Part shown: positions 25,816-33,955 of the stretch, one piece after another | Layout of the letters: every line of letters begins with the position of its first letter | How positions within the stretch are numbered: position 1 is the first letter of the stretch | NCBI GenBank assembly: GCA_026712715.1 | Contig: JAPOPW010000023.1 | Span: forward strand, 62,001-126,000 | Length of the DNA: 64,000 nucleotides | Origin: Immundisolibacterales bacterium | GTDB lineage: Bacteria; Pseudomonadota; Gammaproteobacteria; HK1 | Direction: 5' to 3' | The notes under the pieces: model-generated | The model's input: only the letters and a program-made list of their open reading frames with translations | The model's database searches: none | Told to the model about the DNA's origin: nothing | Translations under genes and position numbers: made by a program

Positions 25816-25998
25816 CGCCTGTACTTCTCCTCCTTCGCCTATGTGTTGATGCAGTCACTTCGAGCACTCGGCGCCCAGGGCACCGAGCTGGCCCGCGCTC
25901 AGTGCTCCACCCTGAGGCGGAAGCTGTTGAAGGTCGGGACACGGATCCGCATTACGGCCCGTCGGGTGTGGCTGTCGTTCTCCCAGGCCTATCCCTAA
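25816..25998 (+). pseudogene. IS1380-family transposase remnant (C-terminal 60 residues)
   Basis: Reading from 25816 to a TAA at 25998 gives LYFSSFAYVLMQSLRALG, then GTELARAQCSTLRRKLLKVG and RIRITARRVWLSF, the conserved C-terminus of IS1380-type DDE transposases. There is no start codon or catalytic N-terminal domain; the fragment begins one base after the dioxygenase stop. No terminal inverted repeats could be identified. It is a dead relic marking an old insertion. Confidence 0.85.
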
Positions 25999-26387
25999 GC
26001 CAGGGTCTTTGCTGAGGTGCTGGCGAACCTGCAACGAGAACCGCTATGGCGTGGGCCCGGATAGCTTGACCACCCCTGCATCGCATTGACCGAACACCGG
26101 CGCGACGCCGAGGTCGGCGCACGCCCGCAGTTCGCAATCCAGGTCAATGTGGCCCGGTGAACCGGCAACAAACGCTCCTGAAACGGTCCGAACACCCTGC
26201 GAGCGTAGCGCCGAACGGACCACGACGCGTATCGCGAACCAATCCGCGTCCAGTACCAGCAGAATGAACTCCATATCCCAAATCGGTGACGGATGCGGGC
26301 TAAACGTGGCTCTTCATCTTTCTTGGCGCGAGAATTCTCCTGTTGGTGAGTGGAAATCGAACGTTGCCTCCGCCCCGAGGTCCGGAG
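25999..26387. other. gene-poor, lower-GC scar region next to the IS remnant
   Basis: No recognisable gene. A minus-strand frame at 26274-26044 could encode 76 aa (starting MEFILLVLDADWF) but lacks a convincing ribosome-binding site and resembles nothing I know. Composition is less GC-rich than neighbouring genes, so this is probably part of the inserted or decayed mobile DNA. Confidence 0.45.
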
Positions 26388-27800
26388 TCAGAGCGCGGGG
26401 GCGAGGGACGAGAAGCCGGTCGCCTCCTCGTAGGCGGCGGCTGCCCGGAACAGGGTGGCTTCGTCGAAGGGGCGGCCCGCGAGCTGGAACGAGCAGGGCA
26501 GTCCGTTGGCGGTGAAGCCGCACGGCATCACGATGGACGGGCAGGTGAGGAAGCTGATGGGGAGGGTGCAGCGTACGATGCCGGCGATGATCCGGGTGAA
26601 CTCGCGCGACGCGCCGACATCGGTCTCCTCGATGGTCGGGACGGGAATCGCCATCGCCGGCAGGTGCAGGACGTCGCAGGCCCCGAACACCTGCTCCACG
26701 AAGTCGGCGACGATGCGCGGCCGGAGCTGGAGCGCCCGCAGGTACCAGGTGACCGGCGTTGCGAGGCCGGGCAGGATCCGGGCCCGGACCTGGGGGCCGT
26801 AGTCGCCGGCGCGGCCCGCGAGCCAGTCCGCGTGCAGGGTCGCCGCCTCCGAGGTCTGGACGATGTGCTGAAGGTGCGCGATGTGCTCGTGGTGGGGCAC
26901 GGTGACCTCGACGACTTCCGCCCCGAGCCCCTCGAGCTCCCGGAGCGAGCCGTCGAGCAGGGACTTCACCTCGGTGGCCACCGTGTCGTGGTAATAGTTC
27001 CGGGGCACCCCGACCCGGAGCCCGCGGATGTCGGGGGCGAGCGTCGCGGCCTCGTAGTCCGGCACCGGCAGCGGGCTGCTCGTCGCGTCCTCCTGATCGT
27101 GCCCCGCGATGACCCCGAGGAGGCGCGCCGCATCGCGCACCGTGCGGGTGAGAGGGCCTGCGTTGTCGAGCGAGAACGAGAGGCCCATCATCGCGTGGCG
27201 GCTCACCCGGGTCTGGGTGGGCTTGATGCCGACGAGGCCGTTGGCGGCGGCGGGGAGGCGTACCGAGCCGCCCGTATCCGACCCGAGCGCGCCGAAGACG
27301 AGGCGGGCGGCCACCGAGGACCCGGAGCCGCTCGACGAGCCGCCGGAGATGTGCGCGAGGTTCCAGGGATTGCGGCACGCTCCAAAGTGCGCGTTGTGTC
27401 CGGTGGGACCGTGCGCGAACTCCGAGAGGTTGAGCGCGCCGATGTCGAGCGCGCCGGCCGCGTCGAGCCGGGCGAGGACGGTGGCGGTGCGGTCCGGCAC
27501 GAAGTCGCGCCGGATCTTCGAGCCGCAGGTGCACACGACCCCCGCCCGGTAGAACATGTCCTTGTGGGCGAGGGGCACGCCGTGCAGCGGCCCCGCTTCG
27601 GTTCCGGCCGCGAGCGCCCGATCCGCGGCGTCGGCCCGGGCCAGCGCTTCGTCCGGGTCGAAGCGTATGAAGCAGTTGAGGTCGCCGGCATGGCGCTCGA
27701 TGCGCTCGACGCAGGCGGCGGTGACCTCGCGCGAGGAGAGCTCTCGGGAGCGGATGCGCTCCGCCGCATCGCAGAGGGACAGCTCCGCCGGCGAGGTCAC
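26388..27800 (-). CDS. amidase (amidase-signature family)
   Basis: 470-residue hydrolase with the complete Ser-cisSer-Lys triad: Lys80 (AHKD), cis-Ser155 (GGSSSGSG) and nucleophile Ser179 (DTGGSVR). Family members cleave small amides, biuret-type compounds, aryl amides or Gln in GatA. A small acidic protein is encoded immediately upstream with a 4-bp ATGA overlap, like GatC next to GatA or AtzG next to AtzE, which suggests a two-subunit amidase. The substrate is unknown. Confidence 0.88.
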   Translation of the reverse strand: MTSPAELSLCDAAERIRSRELSSREVTAACVERIERHAGDLNCFIRFDPDEALARADAADRALAAGTEAGPLHGVPLAHKDMFYRAGVVCTCGSKIRRDFVPDRTATVLARLDAAGALDIGALNLSEFAHGPTGHNAHFGACRNPWNLAHISGGSSSGSGSSVAARLVFGALGSDTGGSVRLPAAANGLVGIKPTQTRVSRHAMMGLSFSLDNAGPLTRTVRDAARLLGVIAGHDQEDATSSPLPVPDYEAATLAPDIRGLRVGVPRNYYHDTVATEVKSLLDGSLRELEGLGAEVVEVTVPHHEHIAHLQHIVQTSEAATLHADWLAGRAGDYGPQVRARILPGLATPVTWYLRALQLRPRIVADFVEQVFGACDVLHLPAMAIPVPTIEETDVGASREFTRIIAGIVRCTLPISFLTCPSIVMPCGFTANGLPCSFQLAGRPFDEATLFRAAAAYEEATGFSSLAPAL

Positions 27801-28039
27801 GGCGCGTCTCCGTCCGCGCCGCCTTCTCCCGCCCCGGGAGCGAGCCGTCGCATCAGGGTCACCGTCTCGGATGGCTCGGCGTCGAAGCGGGGTCGGTCGG
27901 CGAGGGCCGCGAGGGTCCGCCTGGTGTTGGCGAGGAGGTTGGTCACGCGCTCCGCGTCGCCGTCGTCGAACTCCGCATCCTGGGTGGCGAAGACAAACTC
28001 CGCGAGGGCTGCGGCGCCCACCTTGGTCGAATCTGTCAT
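27797..28039 (-). CDS. small GatC/AtzG-like amidase partner protein
   Basis: 80-residue acidic protein starting at ATG 28039 and overlapping the amidase start by 4 bp. Sequence and size fit the GatC/AtzG (DUF4089-like) pattern: a helical N-terminus, then a short helix with LLANTRRTLAAL, then an extended acidic C-terminus with ETVTLMRRL that could wrap round the amidase. The assignment rests mainly on gene position and general layout, not on strong motifs. In AtzE/AtzG and GatCAB the small subunit is needed for folding or activity. Confidence 0.6.
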   Translation of the reverse strand: MTDSTKVGAAALAEFVFATQDAEFDDGDAERVTNLLANTRRTLAALADRPRFDAEPSETVTLMRRLAPGAGEGGADGDAP

Positions 28040-28138
28040 TCCCGTCCCGTCAGCATTGCTGCAATCGACCGAAGCATATCCCATACGCTCGTGCTCCATC
28101 GCACTCTGTTTCCGTCTGGGTGACCGTCCGTGCAATCT

Positions 28139-28182
28139 GCAACCGTCATCAGTTGCGAAATTCCTTTCGATGGGTCTATCCT
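28139..28182 (+). promoter_or_regulatory. hicAB promoter with overlapping inverted repeat
   Basis: TTGCGA (28153-28158), 18-bp spacer, TATCCT (28177-28182), 35 bp before hicA. An inverted repeat GCAAC-N8-GTTGC (28139-28156) overlaps the -35 element and is a natural candidate for autoregulation by the HicB DNA-binding domain. Confidence 0.45.
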
Positions 28183-28217
28183 GCGTCGGTCAGGGACGAC
28201 GGAGAGCGGTTGGCACG

Positions 28218-28472
28218 ATGACGAGAAGAGACAAGCTTGTCCGTCGCTTCCGTACTCGGCCCAGGAATTTCGCGTGGGAGGAGTTGGTCCGTTTGCTGGC
28301 GGGTGTCGGCTATGTGGAGGCTCGATCCGGTGCAACCGACGGCTCCCGGCGCCGCTTCGTCCATCCCGATGCGCCCGCGATCAGCCTTCACCGGCCCCAT
28401 CCCGGCAACATCGTGAAGATGTACACGATTGACGAGGTCCTGCGCCTTCTGACCGAGGAAGAGCTGATATGA
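28218..28472 (+). CDS. hicA: HicA-family toxin
   Basis: 84-residue HicA-type double-stranded-RNA-binding-fold ribonuclease, slightly longer than the usual 60-80 aa. The core GYVEARSGATDGSRRRFVHP and ISLHRPHPGNIVKMY fit the family. The usual catalytic His in G-S-H is replaced by Arg (GSRRRF, 42-47), a variant also seen in a branch of HicA proteins; His49, His58 and His61 remain nearby. The gene overlaps hicB by 4 bp (ATGA). Confidence 0.85.
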   Translation: MTRRDKLVRRFRTRPRNFAWEELVRLLAGVGYVEARSGATDGSRRRFVHPDAPAISLHRPHPGNIVKMYTIDEVLRLLTEEELI

Positions 28473-28819
28473 GCGATCTGCTGGAGCATCGCGGTTATCT
28501 CGGTTCGGTTCTCTACAGCGACGCGGATGAGATCTTCCACGGGCGCCTCGAGTTCATCCGCGACCTCGTGACGTATGAAGGCGCGGACGCGAGGAGCCTG
28601 AAACGCTCATTTTGCGAAGCCGTGGACGACTACCTGGAAATGTGTCGGAGCGAAGGACGCGAGCCTGACCTTCCGCTCAAGGGCAGCTTCAATGTGCGTC
28701 CGGGGCGCGAGCTGCACCGCCGGGCCATGTTGTACGCCCGCCGGGAAGGAATCAGCCTCAATGCCGTGGTCACCCACGCCTTGCGCCGGATGCTGGGGGG
28801 GCAGGGGACCGGCGCATGA
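28469..28819 (+). CDS. hicB: HicB-family antitoxin
   Basis: 116-residue partner of HicA. The N-terminal part is the partly degraded RNase-H-like HicB fold (YLGSVLYSDADEIFHGRLEF), with SFCEAVDDYLEMC in the middle. The C-terminal 35 residues (LHRRAMLYARREGISLNAVV) form a ribbon-helix-helix-type DNA-binding domain that would repress the operon. It overlaps hicA by 4 bp. Confidence 0.88.
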   Translation: MSDLLEHRGYLGSVLYSDADEIFHGRLEFIRDLVTYEGADARSLKRSFCEAVDDYLEMCRSEGREPDLPLKGSFNVRPGRELHRRAMLYARREGISLNAVVTHALRRMLGGQGTGA

Positions 28820-28894
28820 TGTCCGCGCGGCTTGCATGCGGCTCGCAAGACGGTTGGAATGCGCGTGGCCGAGTCAGGGCGAGGAGAGGGACAG

Positions 28895-29905
28895 GTGCGG
28901 ATCGCGGTGGTCGGAGCGGGGGCGATGGGCGGCTCCTACGGGGGGATGCTCGCAATCACGGGCGAAGACGTGAGTCTCGTCGATGCACGGGGCGACCACG
29001 TCGAGGCGATTCGCCGCGACGGCCTGCGCATCTCGGGCGCATTCGGCGAGCACGTCGTGCGCCTGCCCGCGGCCCGCGGCGCGGAGGGGCTCGAGCCGGC
29101 CGGCGGAGGTTGGGCCGACCTCGTGGTCGTCTTCACCGACACCAACGCGACCCGGGACGCGGCGCGGGCCGCCGATCATCTCCTCGCCCCCACGGGGTGC
29201 GCGATCACGTTCCAGAACGGGATCGGCAACGTCGAGACGCTCCAGGCGGAGCTGGGGGCGGAGCGGGTGCTCGGCGGCTCCAGCATGTGCAGCGCGCTCG
29301 TCGAGGCGCCCGGCCACGTGGTGATGACCCACCGCGGCCCGACCTCGATCGGTGAGCTCGACGGCCGCCGCACGAACCGCCTGCAACGGGTGGGCGCGGC
29401 GCTCGAGCGGGCCGGCTTCGAAGTTCACGTCAAGGACGACATCAACGCCCGGATCTGGACCAAGTTCATCGTCAACAGCGCGATCAACGCGCTCTGCGCC
29501 ACGACCGGGCTTCGCCTCGGCGAGGTCTCTCGCCTCCCCGAGATGGATGCCCTCCAGGACCGGGTGCTGGACGAGGCGTTCGCCCTCGTCCGGACCAAGG
29601 AGATACCCGTCGAGGAGGCGGACGTGCGGGCGGGGATCAAGCGCAGTTGCCGGCTCAAGTTCAGCCGGCCCTCGATGCTCCAGCACGTGGAGGCGGCCCG
29701 GCGGACCGAGATCGACGCGATCAACGGCGCCCTCGTCCGCGAGTCGCACCGTCTCGGCCTGGCCGCCCCCTACAATGAGGCCCTCACCGCGCTCCTCAAG
29801 GGCCGCGAGCGCGACGCCATCCGCCGCCGCGAGAACCCCGACCTAGACTACGGCGCGTGGGAGGCCGAGGTGGCGGCGGAAGAAGAGCGGCAGACCGCGA
29901 CATGA
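28895..29905 (+). CDS. ketopantoate reductase (PanE/ApbA) family protein
   Basis: 336-residue NAD(P)-dependent reductase. GTG 28895 is chosen because it follows GAGGAGAGGG and starts directly with the Rossmann motif VRIAVVGAGAMGGSYGG; the longer ATG start adds an unrelated leader. Further family features are TFQNGIGNVETL and the catalytic-Lys helix KDDINARIWTKFIVNSAINALCA (broken up here for reading). The role may be 2-dehydropantoate reduction or reduction of another 2-oxo acid; with no pan genes nearby a catabolic paralogue is likely. Confidence 0.85.
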   Translation: MRIAVVGAGAMGGSYGGMLAITGEDVSLVDARGDHVEAIRRDGLRISGAFGEHVVRLPAARGAEGLEPAGGGWADLVVVFTDTNATRDAARAADHLLAPTGCAITFQNGIGNVETLQAELGAERVLGGSSMCSALVEAPGHVVMTHRGPTSIGELDGRRTNRLQRVGAALERAGFEVHVKDDINARIWTKFIVNSAINALCATTGLRLGEVSRLPEMDALQDRVLDEAFALVRTKEIPVEEADVRAGIKRSCRLKFSRPSMLQHVEAARRTEIDAINGALVRESHRLGLAAPYNEALTALLKGRERDAIRRRENPDLDYGAWEAEVAAEEERQTAT

Positions 29906-29996
29906 CCGTTTCCGGCCACCCTTCGGCGCAGCGTGACGGGCGCCGTCGCGGACCGAGGCGCTATCGTTTGCGTCGCGGGCGCACGGAGGCCGGGAC

Positions 29997-30413
29997 ATGG
30001 CTCTGACCCGAAGGGATGTATTGCGGCTCGGCGGCGCCGCGGCGGCCGCGATGCTGCCCTGTGGTGCGCAGGCGGCCTCGAACCGCGTGGAGGAGGCCAT
30101 CGCGCAGTTCAGCGGGGGCGCGACGCCGCGCGATGGCGGCGTGGTGCTCGAGGTGCCGGAGATCGCCGACAACGGCGGCGCGGTTCCGGTTCGGGTCGCC
30201 GCCGAGGGGGCGAGGCGCATCGCCCTCTTCGCCGACGGCAACCCGAGTCCGGGGGTCGTCGTCTTCGCTTTCGGAAGTCTCGCGACGCCCGCCGCCTCGA
30301 CTCGTATCCGCCTCGCCGGGAGCCAGAACGTGATCGCGGTGGCGGAATTGGCGGACGGCACGTTTCGCAAGACCACCCGGGCGATCGTGGTGACCGCCGG
30401 CGGCTGCGGTTGA
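29997..30413 (+). CDS. soxY: thiosulfate oxidation carrier protein SoxY
   Basis: 138-residue periplasmic sulfur carrier. A twin-arginine signal is visible (MALTRRDVLRLGG). The mature domain is the SoxY beta sandwich, and the protein ends TAGGCG with Cys137 as the sulfur-binding residue. Most SoxY proteins end GGCGG; this one lacks the last glycine because the stop follows GGT directly. It lies 10 bp before soxZ, its obligate partner. Confidence 0.9.
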   Translation: MALTRRDVLRLGGAAAAAMLPCGAQAASNRVEEAIAQFSGGATPRDGGVVLEVPEIADNGGAVPVRVAAEGARRIALFADGNPSPGVVVFAFGSLATPAASTRIRLAGSQNVIAVAELADGTFRKTTRAIVVTAGGCG

Positions 30414-30423
30414 GGAGGGAGGC

Positions 30424-30756
30424 ATGGCGCGACCCACCCCACGGGTACGGTTTCCGAAATCGGTGACGGCGGGCGTTCCCTTCCGGGTCAGGACCCGGAT
30501 CACCCATCCGATGCACACCGGGCTGCTCCACGACCGCGACGGAAAGCCCGTGCCGCGCCGGATCATCAACCGTTTCTCGGTTCGCTTCGACGGCGAGGTC
30601 GCGATCTCCGTCGAACTCGAGCGCGCGGTGTCGGCCGATCCCTACTTCGAGTTCGAGATGGCCGTCCCGGAGTCGGGCGAGCTCGAATTCGAATGGGTGG
30701 ACGATGACGGGTCAATATACGGTCTCAGCAAACGGGTCTCCGTCAATCCGGGCTGA
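30424..30756 (+). CDS. soxZ: thiosulfate oxidation carrier complex protein SoxZ
   Basis: 110-residue partner of SoxY, full length. The start has GAGGAGGGAGG upstream. Typical features: PRVRFPKSVTAGVPFRVRTR-type opening, ITHPMHTGL, PRRIINRF and the C-terminal GLSKRVSVNPG. It has no signal peptide and is expected to be exported with SoxY by the Tat system. It binds SoxY and holds it for SoxAX, SoxB and SoxCD, none of which are in the window. Confidence 0.92.
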   Translation: MARPTPRVRFPKSVTAGVPFRVRTRITHPMHTGLLHDRDGKPVPRRIINRFSVRFDGEVAISVELERAVSADPYFEFEMAVPESGELEFEWVDDDGSIYGLSKRVSVNPG

Positions 30757-30820
30757 CCGGCGAAGCCGTCCCCGGGTGGCGGCCCGTTGGGCACGCCCCG
30801 TTTGCGCCTTCGCGGACGGA

Positions 30821-31582
30821 GTGCCGTCGAGCGAGGGCGCCCGGGGAAGCCGGGTCCGTTCAGCCGTCGCATCGGCACCTGGCGTTTCCGGACTTCTCGT
30901 CGCAGTCCTGCTGTCGGTTCTCCCGGCCGCCGGCGCAGGGAGTGCGGATGCGGAGCGCGGCAAGGCGCTCTACGGCCAGTGCAAGCGCTGCCACCAGGCG
31001 GGAAGCGGCGCGGGGCATCGAATCGGCCCGCACCTCAACGACGTCTTCGGCCGGCCGGCCGGCTCGCTCACGGATTTCGAATATTCTCCGGCCATGAAGG
31101 CGGCGGGTTCCGGCGGCCTCGTCTGGAACGAGGCGACGCTCGAAGCGTTCCTTGCCGATCCGCGCGCGCTCGTGCCGCGCTCGCGCATGAGCTTCGCCGG
31201 CATGGAGGGAGCGGGCGACCGGGCGGACCTTCTCGCCTGGCTGCGCGTCTTTTCCGGCGCGGGGTCCGACCTGCCACCCGCGGAACCGACCGCGACCCCC
31301 GAGGAATACGGCCTCGACCCGCGGCTCCTCACCATACCGGGAGATCCCGAGTACGGCGCCTACCTCGCGGGCGAATGCACCACCTGCCACCGCGGGGACG
31401 GCGCCGCCGAGGGTATCCCCTCCATCACCGGATGGCCGCGCGACGACTTCGTGCTAGCCTTGCAGGCATACAAACGCGGCAAGCGGGTGCACCCGGCCAT
31501 GCAGCTTGTGGCGGGGCGCCTTTCGGACGAGGAGATCGCCGCCCTCGCGGCGCATTTCAGCCGCGACGAGGATCAACCATGA
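30821..31582 (+). CDS. soxE: dihaem c-type cytochrome (SoxE / flavocytochrome c haem subunit-like)
   Basis: About 253-residue periplasmic cytochrome with two haem c sites: CKRCH (54-58) and CTTCH (186-190). The first domain resembles cytochrome c2/c552, with Met ligand candidates in RSRMSFAGM; the second resembles the FccA haem domain. A hydrophobic export signal (GLLVAVLLSVLPAAGAG) precedes the first haem domain. The start is uncertain: GTG 30821 is chosen, but an in-frame ATG at 30704 inside soxZ is possible. It overlaps the flavoprotein gene by 4 bp (ATGA) and should carry electrons from it. Confidence 0.8.
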   Translation: MPSSEGARGSRVRSAVASAPGVSGLLVAVLLSVLPAAGAGSADAERGKALYGQCKRCHQAGSGAGHRIGPHLNDVFGRPAGSLTDFEYSPAMKAAGSGGLVWNEATLEAFLADPRALVPRSRMSFAGMEGAGDRADLLAWLRVFSGAGSDLPPAEPTATPEEYGLDPRLLTIPGDPEYGAYLAGECTTCHRGDGAAEGIPSITGWPRDDFVLALQAYKRGKRVHPAMQLVAGRLSDEEIAALAAHFSRDEDQP

Positions 31583-32886
31583 GACAGGAAGAACGCGACA
31601 TGAATCAGCAAGGTGATCGTAGCGGACTGAGCCGCCGCCGGTTTCTCGGGTCCGCGGTCGCCGCGTCGACGGTGCTGTCGGCGCCCGCCGTATTGGGGAA
31701 GGCCCGCCCGCGGGCGGTCGTCGTGGGCGGCGGAGCGGGTGGTGCCACCGCGGCGCGCTACATCGCCAGCGATTCGAAGGGTGCGGTGGACGTGACGCTC
31801 GTCGAACCGACCCGCAACTACTACTCCTGCTTCTTCTCGAACCTCTACATCGGCGGGTTCCGCGACTTCGCGTCCATCGGGCACAGCTACGGAGCCCTGG
31901 CCGCGAGGCACGGGATCAACGTCGTGCACGACTGGGCGGTCTCCGTCGATCGCGACCACCGGAGCGTGGGGCTCGCCGGCGGGGGCAGCCTCTCCTACGA
32001 CCGCCTCGTGCTGTCGCCCGGCATCGACTTCCGCCCGGAGTCCGTTCCGGGTTGGGACCTCACGCAGCAGAACCGCATGCCGCATGCCTACAAGGCCGGC
32101 TCGCAGACCCAGCTTCTCCGGGCGCAGATCGAGGCCATGCCGCAGGGCGGCGTCTATTGCATGGTGGCGCCGCCCAACCCCTTCCGCTGCCCGCCGGGGC
32201 CCTACGAGCGAATCTCGATGGTGGCCCATGTCCTGAAGGGGGCCAACCCGACGGCAAAGATCCTGATCGTCGATCCGAAGGAGAAGTTCTCCAAGCAGGG
32301 GCTGTTCGAGGACGGCTGGCAGCGTCATTACCCCGGCATGATCGAACGCATCGGTCCGGAGTTCGGCGGCGACCGGGTGGAGGTGCGGCCCGATTCCATG
32401 GAGGTGGTGGTCGACGGCGAGGCGATGAAGGTCGACGTGTGCAATGTCATCCCGGCCCAGCAGGCGGGCGGCATCGCAGCGCTCGCGGGCATCACCAACG
32501 AGGGCGGCTGGGCGCCGGTGGTGCCGCATACCATGCAGAGCCGGGCGGACGAGAACATCCACGTGCTCGGTGACGCCTCGCAGCAGGGCGACATGCCGAA
32601 ATCGGGGTTCTCGGCCAACAGCCAGGCGAAGGTCTGCGCCATGGCGGTGCGCGGGGCGCTCACCGGCTCGAAGGTGTTTCCGGCCCGCTTCTCCAACACC
32701 TGCTGGTCGCTCATCGGCACCCACGACGGGGTCAAGGTGGGTGCTTCCTACGAGGCGACCGACGAGAAGATCGCCAAGACGGACGGCTTCATCTCCAAGA
32801 CCGGCGAAAGCGCCGAGCTCCGCAAGGCAACCTACGAGGAGTCGCTCGGCTGGTACGACGCGATCTCCGAGGACATGTTCGGCTGA
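31579..32886 (+). CDS. soxF: sulfide dehydrogenase flavoprotein (flavocytochrome c / SoxF)
   Basis: 435-residue FCSD flavoprotein. A Tat signal is seen at SRRRFLG (18-24) and the FAD Rossmann motif VVVGGGAGGATAARYI follows. Cys84 in NYYSCFFSN matches the cysteine covalently bound to FAD; Cys204 in FRCPPGPYE and Cys375 in SNTCWS match the redox disulfide. So all three key cysteines are kept. ATG 31579 overlaps the cytochrome stop; ATG 31600 with AGGAAG upstream is an alternative. It oxidises sulfide or sulfane sulfur and passes electrons to the dihaem cytochrome. In Paracoccus the SoxF homologue helps reactivate SoxYZ. Confidence 0.9.
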   Translation: MRQEERDMNQQGDRSGLSRRRFLGSAVAASTVLSAPAVLGKARPRAVVVGGGAGGATAARYIASDSKGAVDVTLVEPTRNYYSCFFSNLYIGGFRDFASIGHSYGALAARHGINVVHDWAVSVDRDHRSVGLAGGGSLSYDRLVLSPGIDFRPESVPGWDLTQQNRMPHAYKAGSQTQLLRAQIEAMPQGGVYCMVAPPNPFRCPPGPYERISMVAHVLKGANPTAKILIVDPKEKFSKQGLFEDGWQRHYPGMIERIGPEFGGDRVEVRPDSMEVVVDGEAMKVDVCNVIPAQQAGGIAALAGITNEGGWAPVVPHTMQSRADENIHVLGDASQQGDMPKSGFSANSQAKVCAMAVRGALTGSKVFPARFSNTCWSLIGTHDGVKVGASYEATDEKIAKTDGFISKTGESAELRKATYEESLGWYDAISEDMFG

Positions 32887-32929
32887 GTCCGGCGCCCGCG
32901 GCTTGCTTCCGGGGGCCGGCCCGGCGGCG

Positions 32930-33955
32930 CTACCGGCCGGCGAGGGCCGCCCCTGCGACCCTTGCCGACGCGGCCATGGCGGCGAGGGTGAGCAGGGCGG
33001 CGAAGCTGGCGGTCGAGACGCCGGAGAGTCCGGCGCCGACCGTGCAGCCGCCCGCGAGCACGCCGCCCACCCCCATCATCACCGCCCCGGCGAGGTAGCG
33101 CCCGGTCTGCCGCGGTCCTTCCAGGCTCTCCCAGCGGAAGTCGCCGGCCACGAGGGCGGCGGCCAGGCTGCCGGCGATGACCCCCGCCACCAGGCCGGTC
33201 CCGAAGCCGGCCGGTATCGACGTCGCCGCCACCGTCCAGAACAGGGTGTCCGCCATCGGTCCCGTAAACCCCAGTGACTGCAGGGGAATCGGATCGAAGT
33301 CGTCCAGGAGCACGAACCCCGTCCCAATCCAGCCAAGGGGCACCAGAAGCCCGATCGCCCCCGCCATCGCGACATGAGAGGCCCGCGCGCCCGAGCGGAG
33401 TGAGAAGACCGCCGCGGTGAAGGCGAGGCCGAGCGGCCAGACTTCACTCCCCGGGAGGGCGGTGAGCGCGGCCGCTCCATCGCCGGGGATCTTCGCGGCG
33501 CCGAGCGTCTCGCGAAGCGGCGCGAGCACGCCCTTCATCGTCGCGTGCGCGGTCACCGCAAAGACGACGAGGACGAGCAGGGCGCGCAGGTTTCCGCCAC
33601 CGGCCAGCACCGTGAGTCGCGAGACGCAGCCCCCGGCCAGCACCATCCCGGCTCCGAAGAGCGCACCGCCGACGAGCGCGGACACGACCGGGAGGTCCGG
33701 GGCGAGGAACCGGTGCGCCTCGAACGAGACGAGGCCGGCGGCGACGGCCAGCCGGGTCCCGGCAATCGCCGTCGCAAGCCCCATCACCCACACGCCGAGG
33801 GCCGGGAGGCAGTCGCGCCATTCCCCGACGAGGCTCCGGCGCAGGCAGAACGCGCTGCGCTGCGCCAACCCTCCATAGAGGAACCCCAGCCCGAGACCGA
33901 GCAGAACGGAAGCCCCGAGCGGCGTCAGCTCCTCGAATCCCAGCGACTCGTACAT
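32930..33955 (-). CDS. YeeE/YedE (TsuA-like) sulfur-compound transporter
   Basis: 341-residue inner-membrane protein with about nine hydrophobic segments in two related halves. The family's conserved cysteine sites are present: GLAQRSAFCLRR, MVLAGGCVSRL and LAGGCTVGAGLSG. In TsuA such cysteines pass thiosulfate through the membrane by hydrogen bonding. It is convergent with the soxYZEF genes, so it probably moves thiosulfate or another sulfur compound linked to Sox chemistry. Confidence 0.85.
   Translation of the reverse strand: MYESLGFEELTPLGASVLLGLGLGFLYGGLAQRSAFCLRRSLVGEWRDCLPALGVWVMGLATAIAGTRLAVAAGLVSFEAHRFLAPDLPVVSALVGGALFGAGMVLAGGCVSRLTVLAGGGNLRALLVLVVFAVTAHATMKGVLAPLRETLGAAKIPGDGAAALTALPGSEVWPLGLAFTAAVFSLRSGARASHVAMAGAIGLLVPLGWIGTGFVLLDDFDPIPLQSLGFTGPMADTLFWTVAATSIPAGFGTGLVAGVIAGSLAAALVAGDFRWESLEGPRQTGRYLAGAVMMGVGGVLAGGCTVGAGLSGVSTASFAALLTLAAMAASARVAGAALAGR

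Noticed and set aside
26044-26274. 76-aa minus-strand ORF in the IS scar
   Set aside because: No ribosome-binding site with normal spacing and no recognisable family; kept only as a note on the region.
26343-28472. Very long plus-strand frame opposite the amidase, ending in hicA
   Set aside because: It is antisense to a clear amidase and the GatC-like gene; only its last 84 codons (hicA) are real. Long antisense frames are expected in GC-rich DNA.
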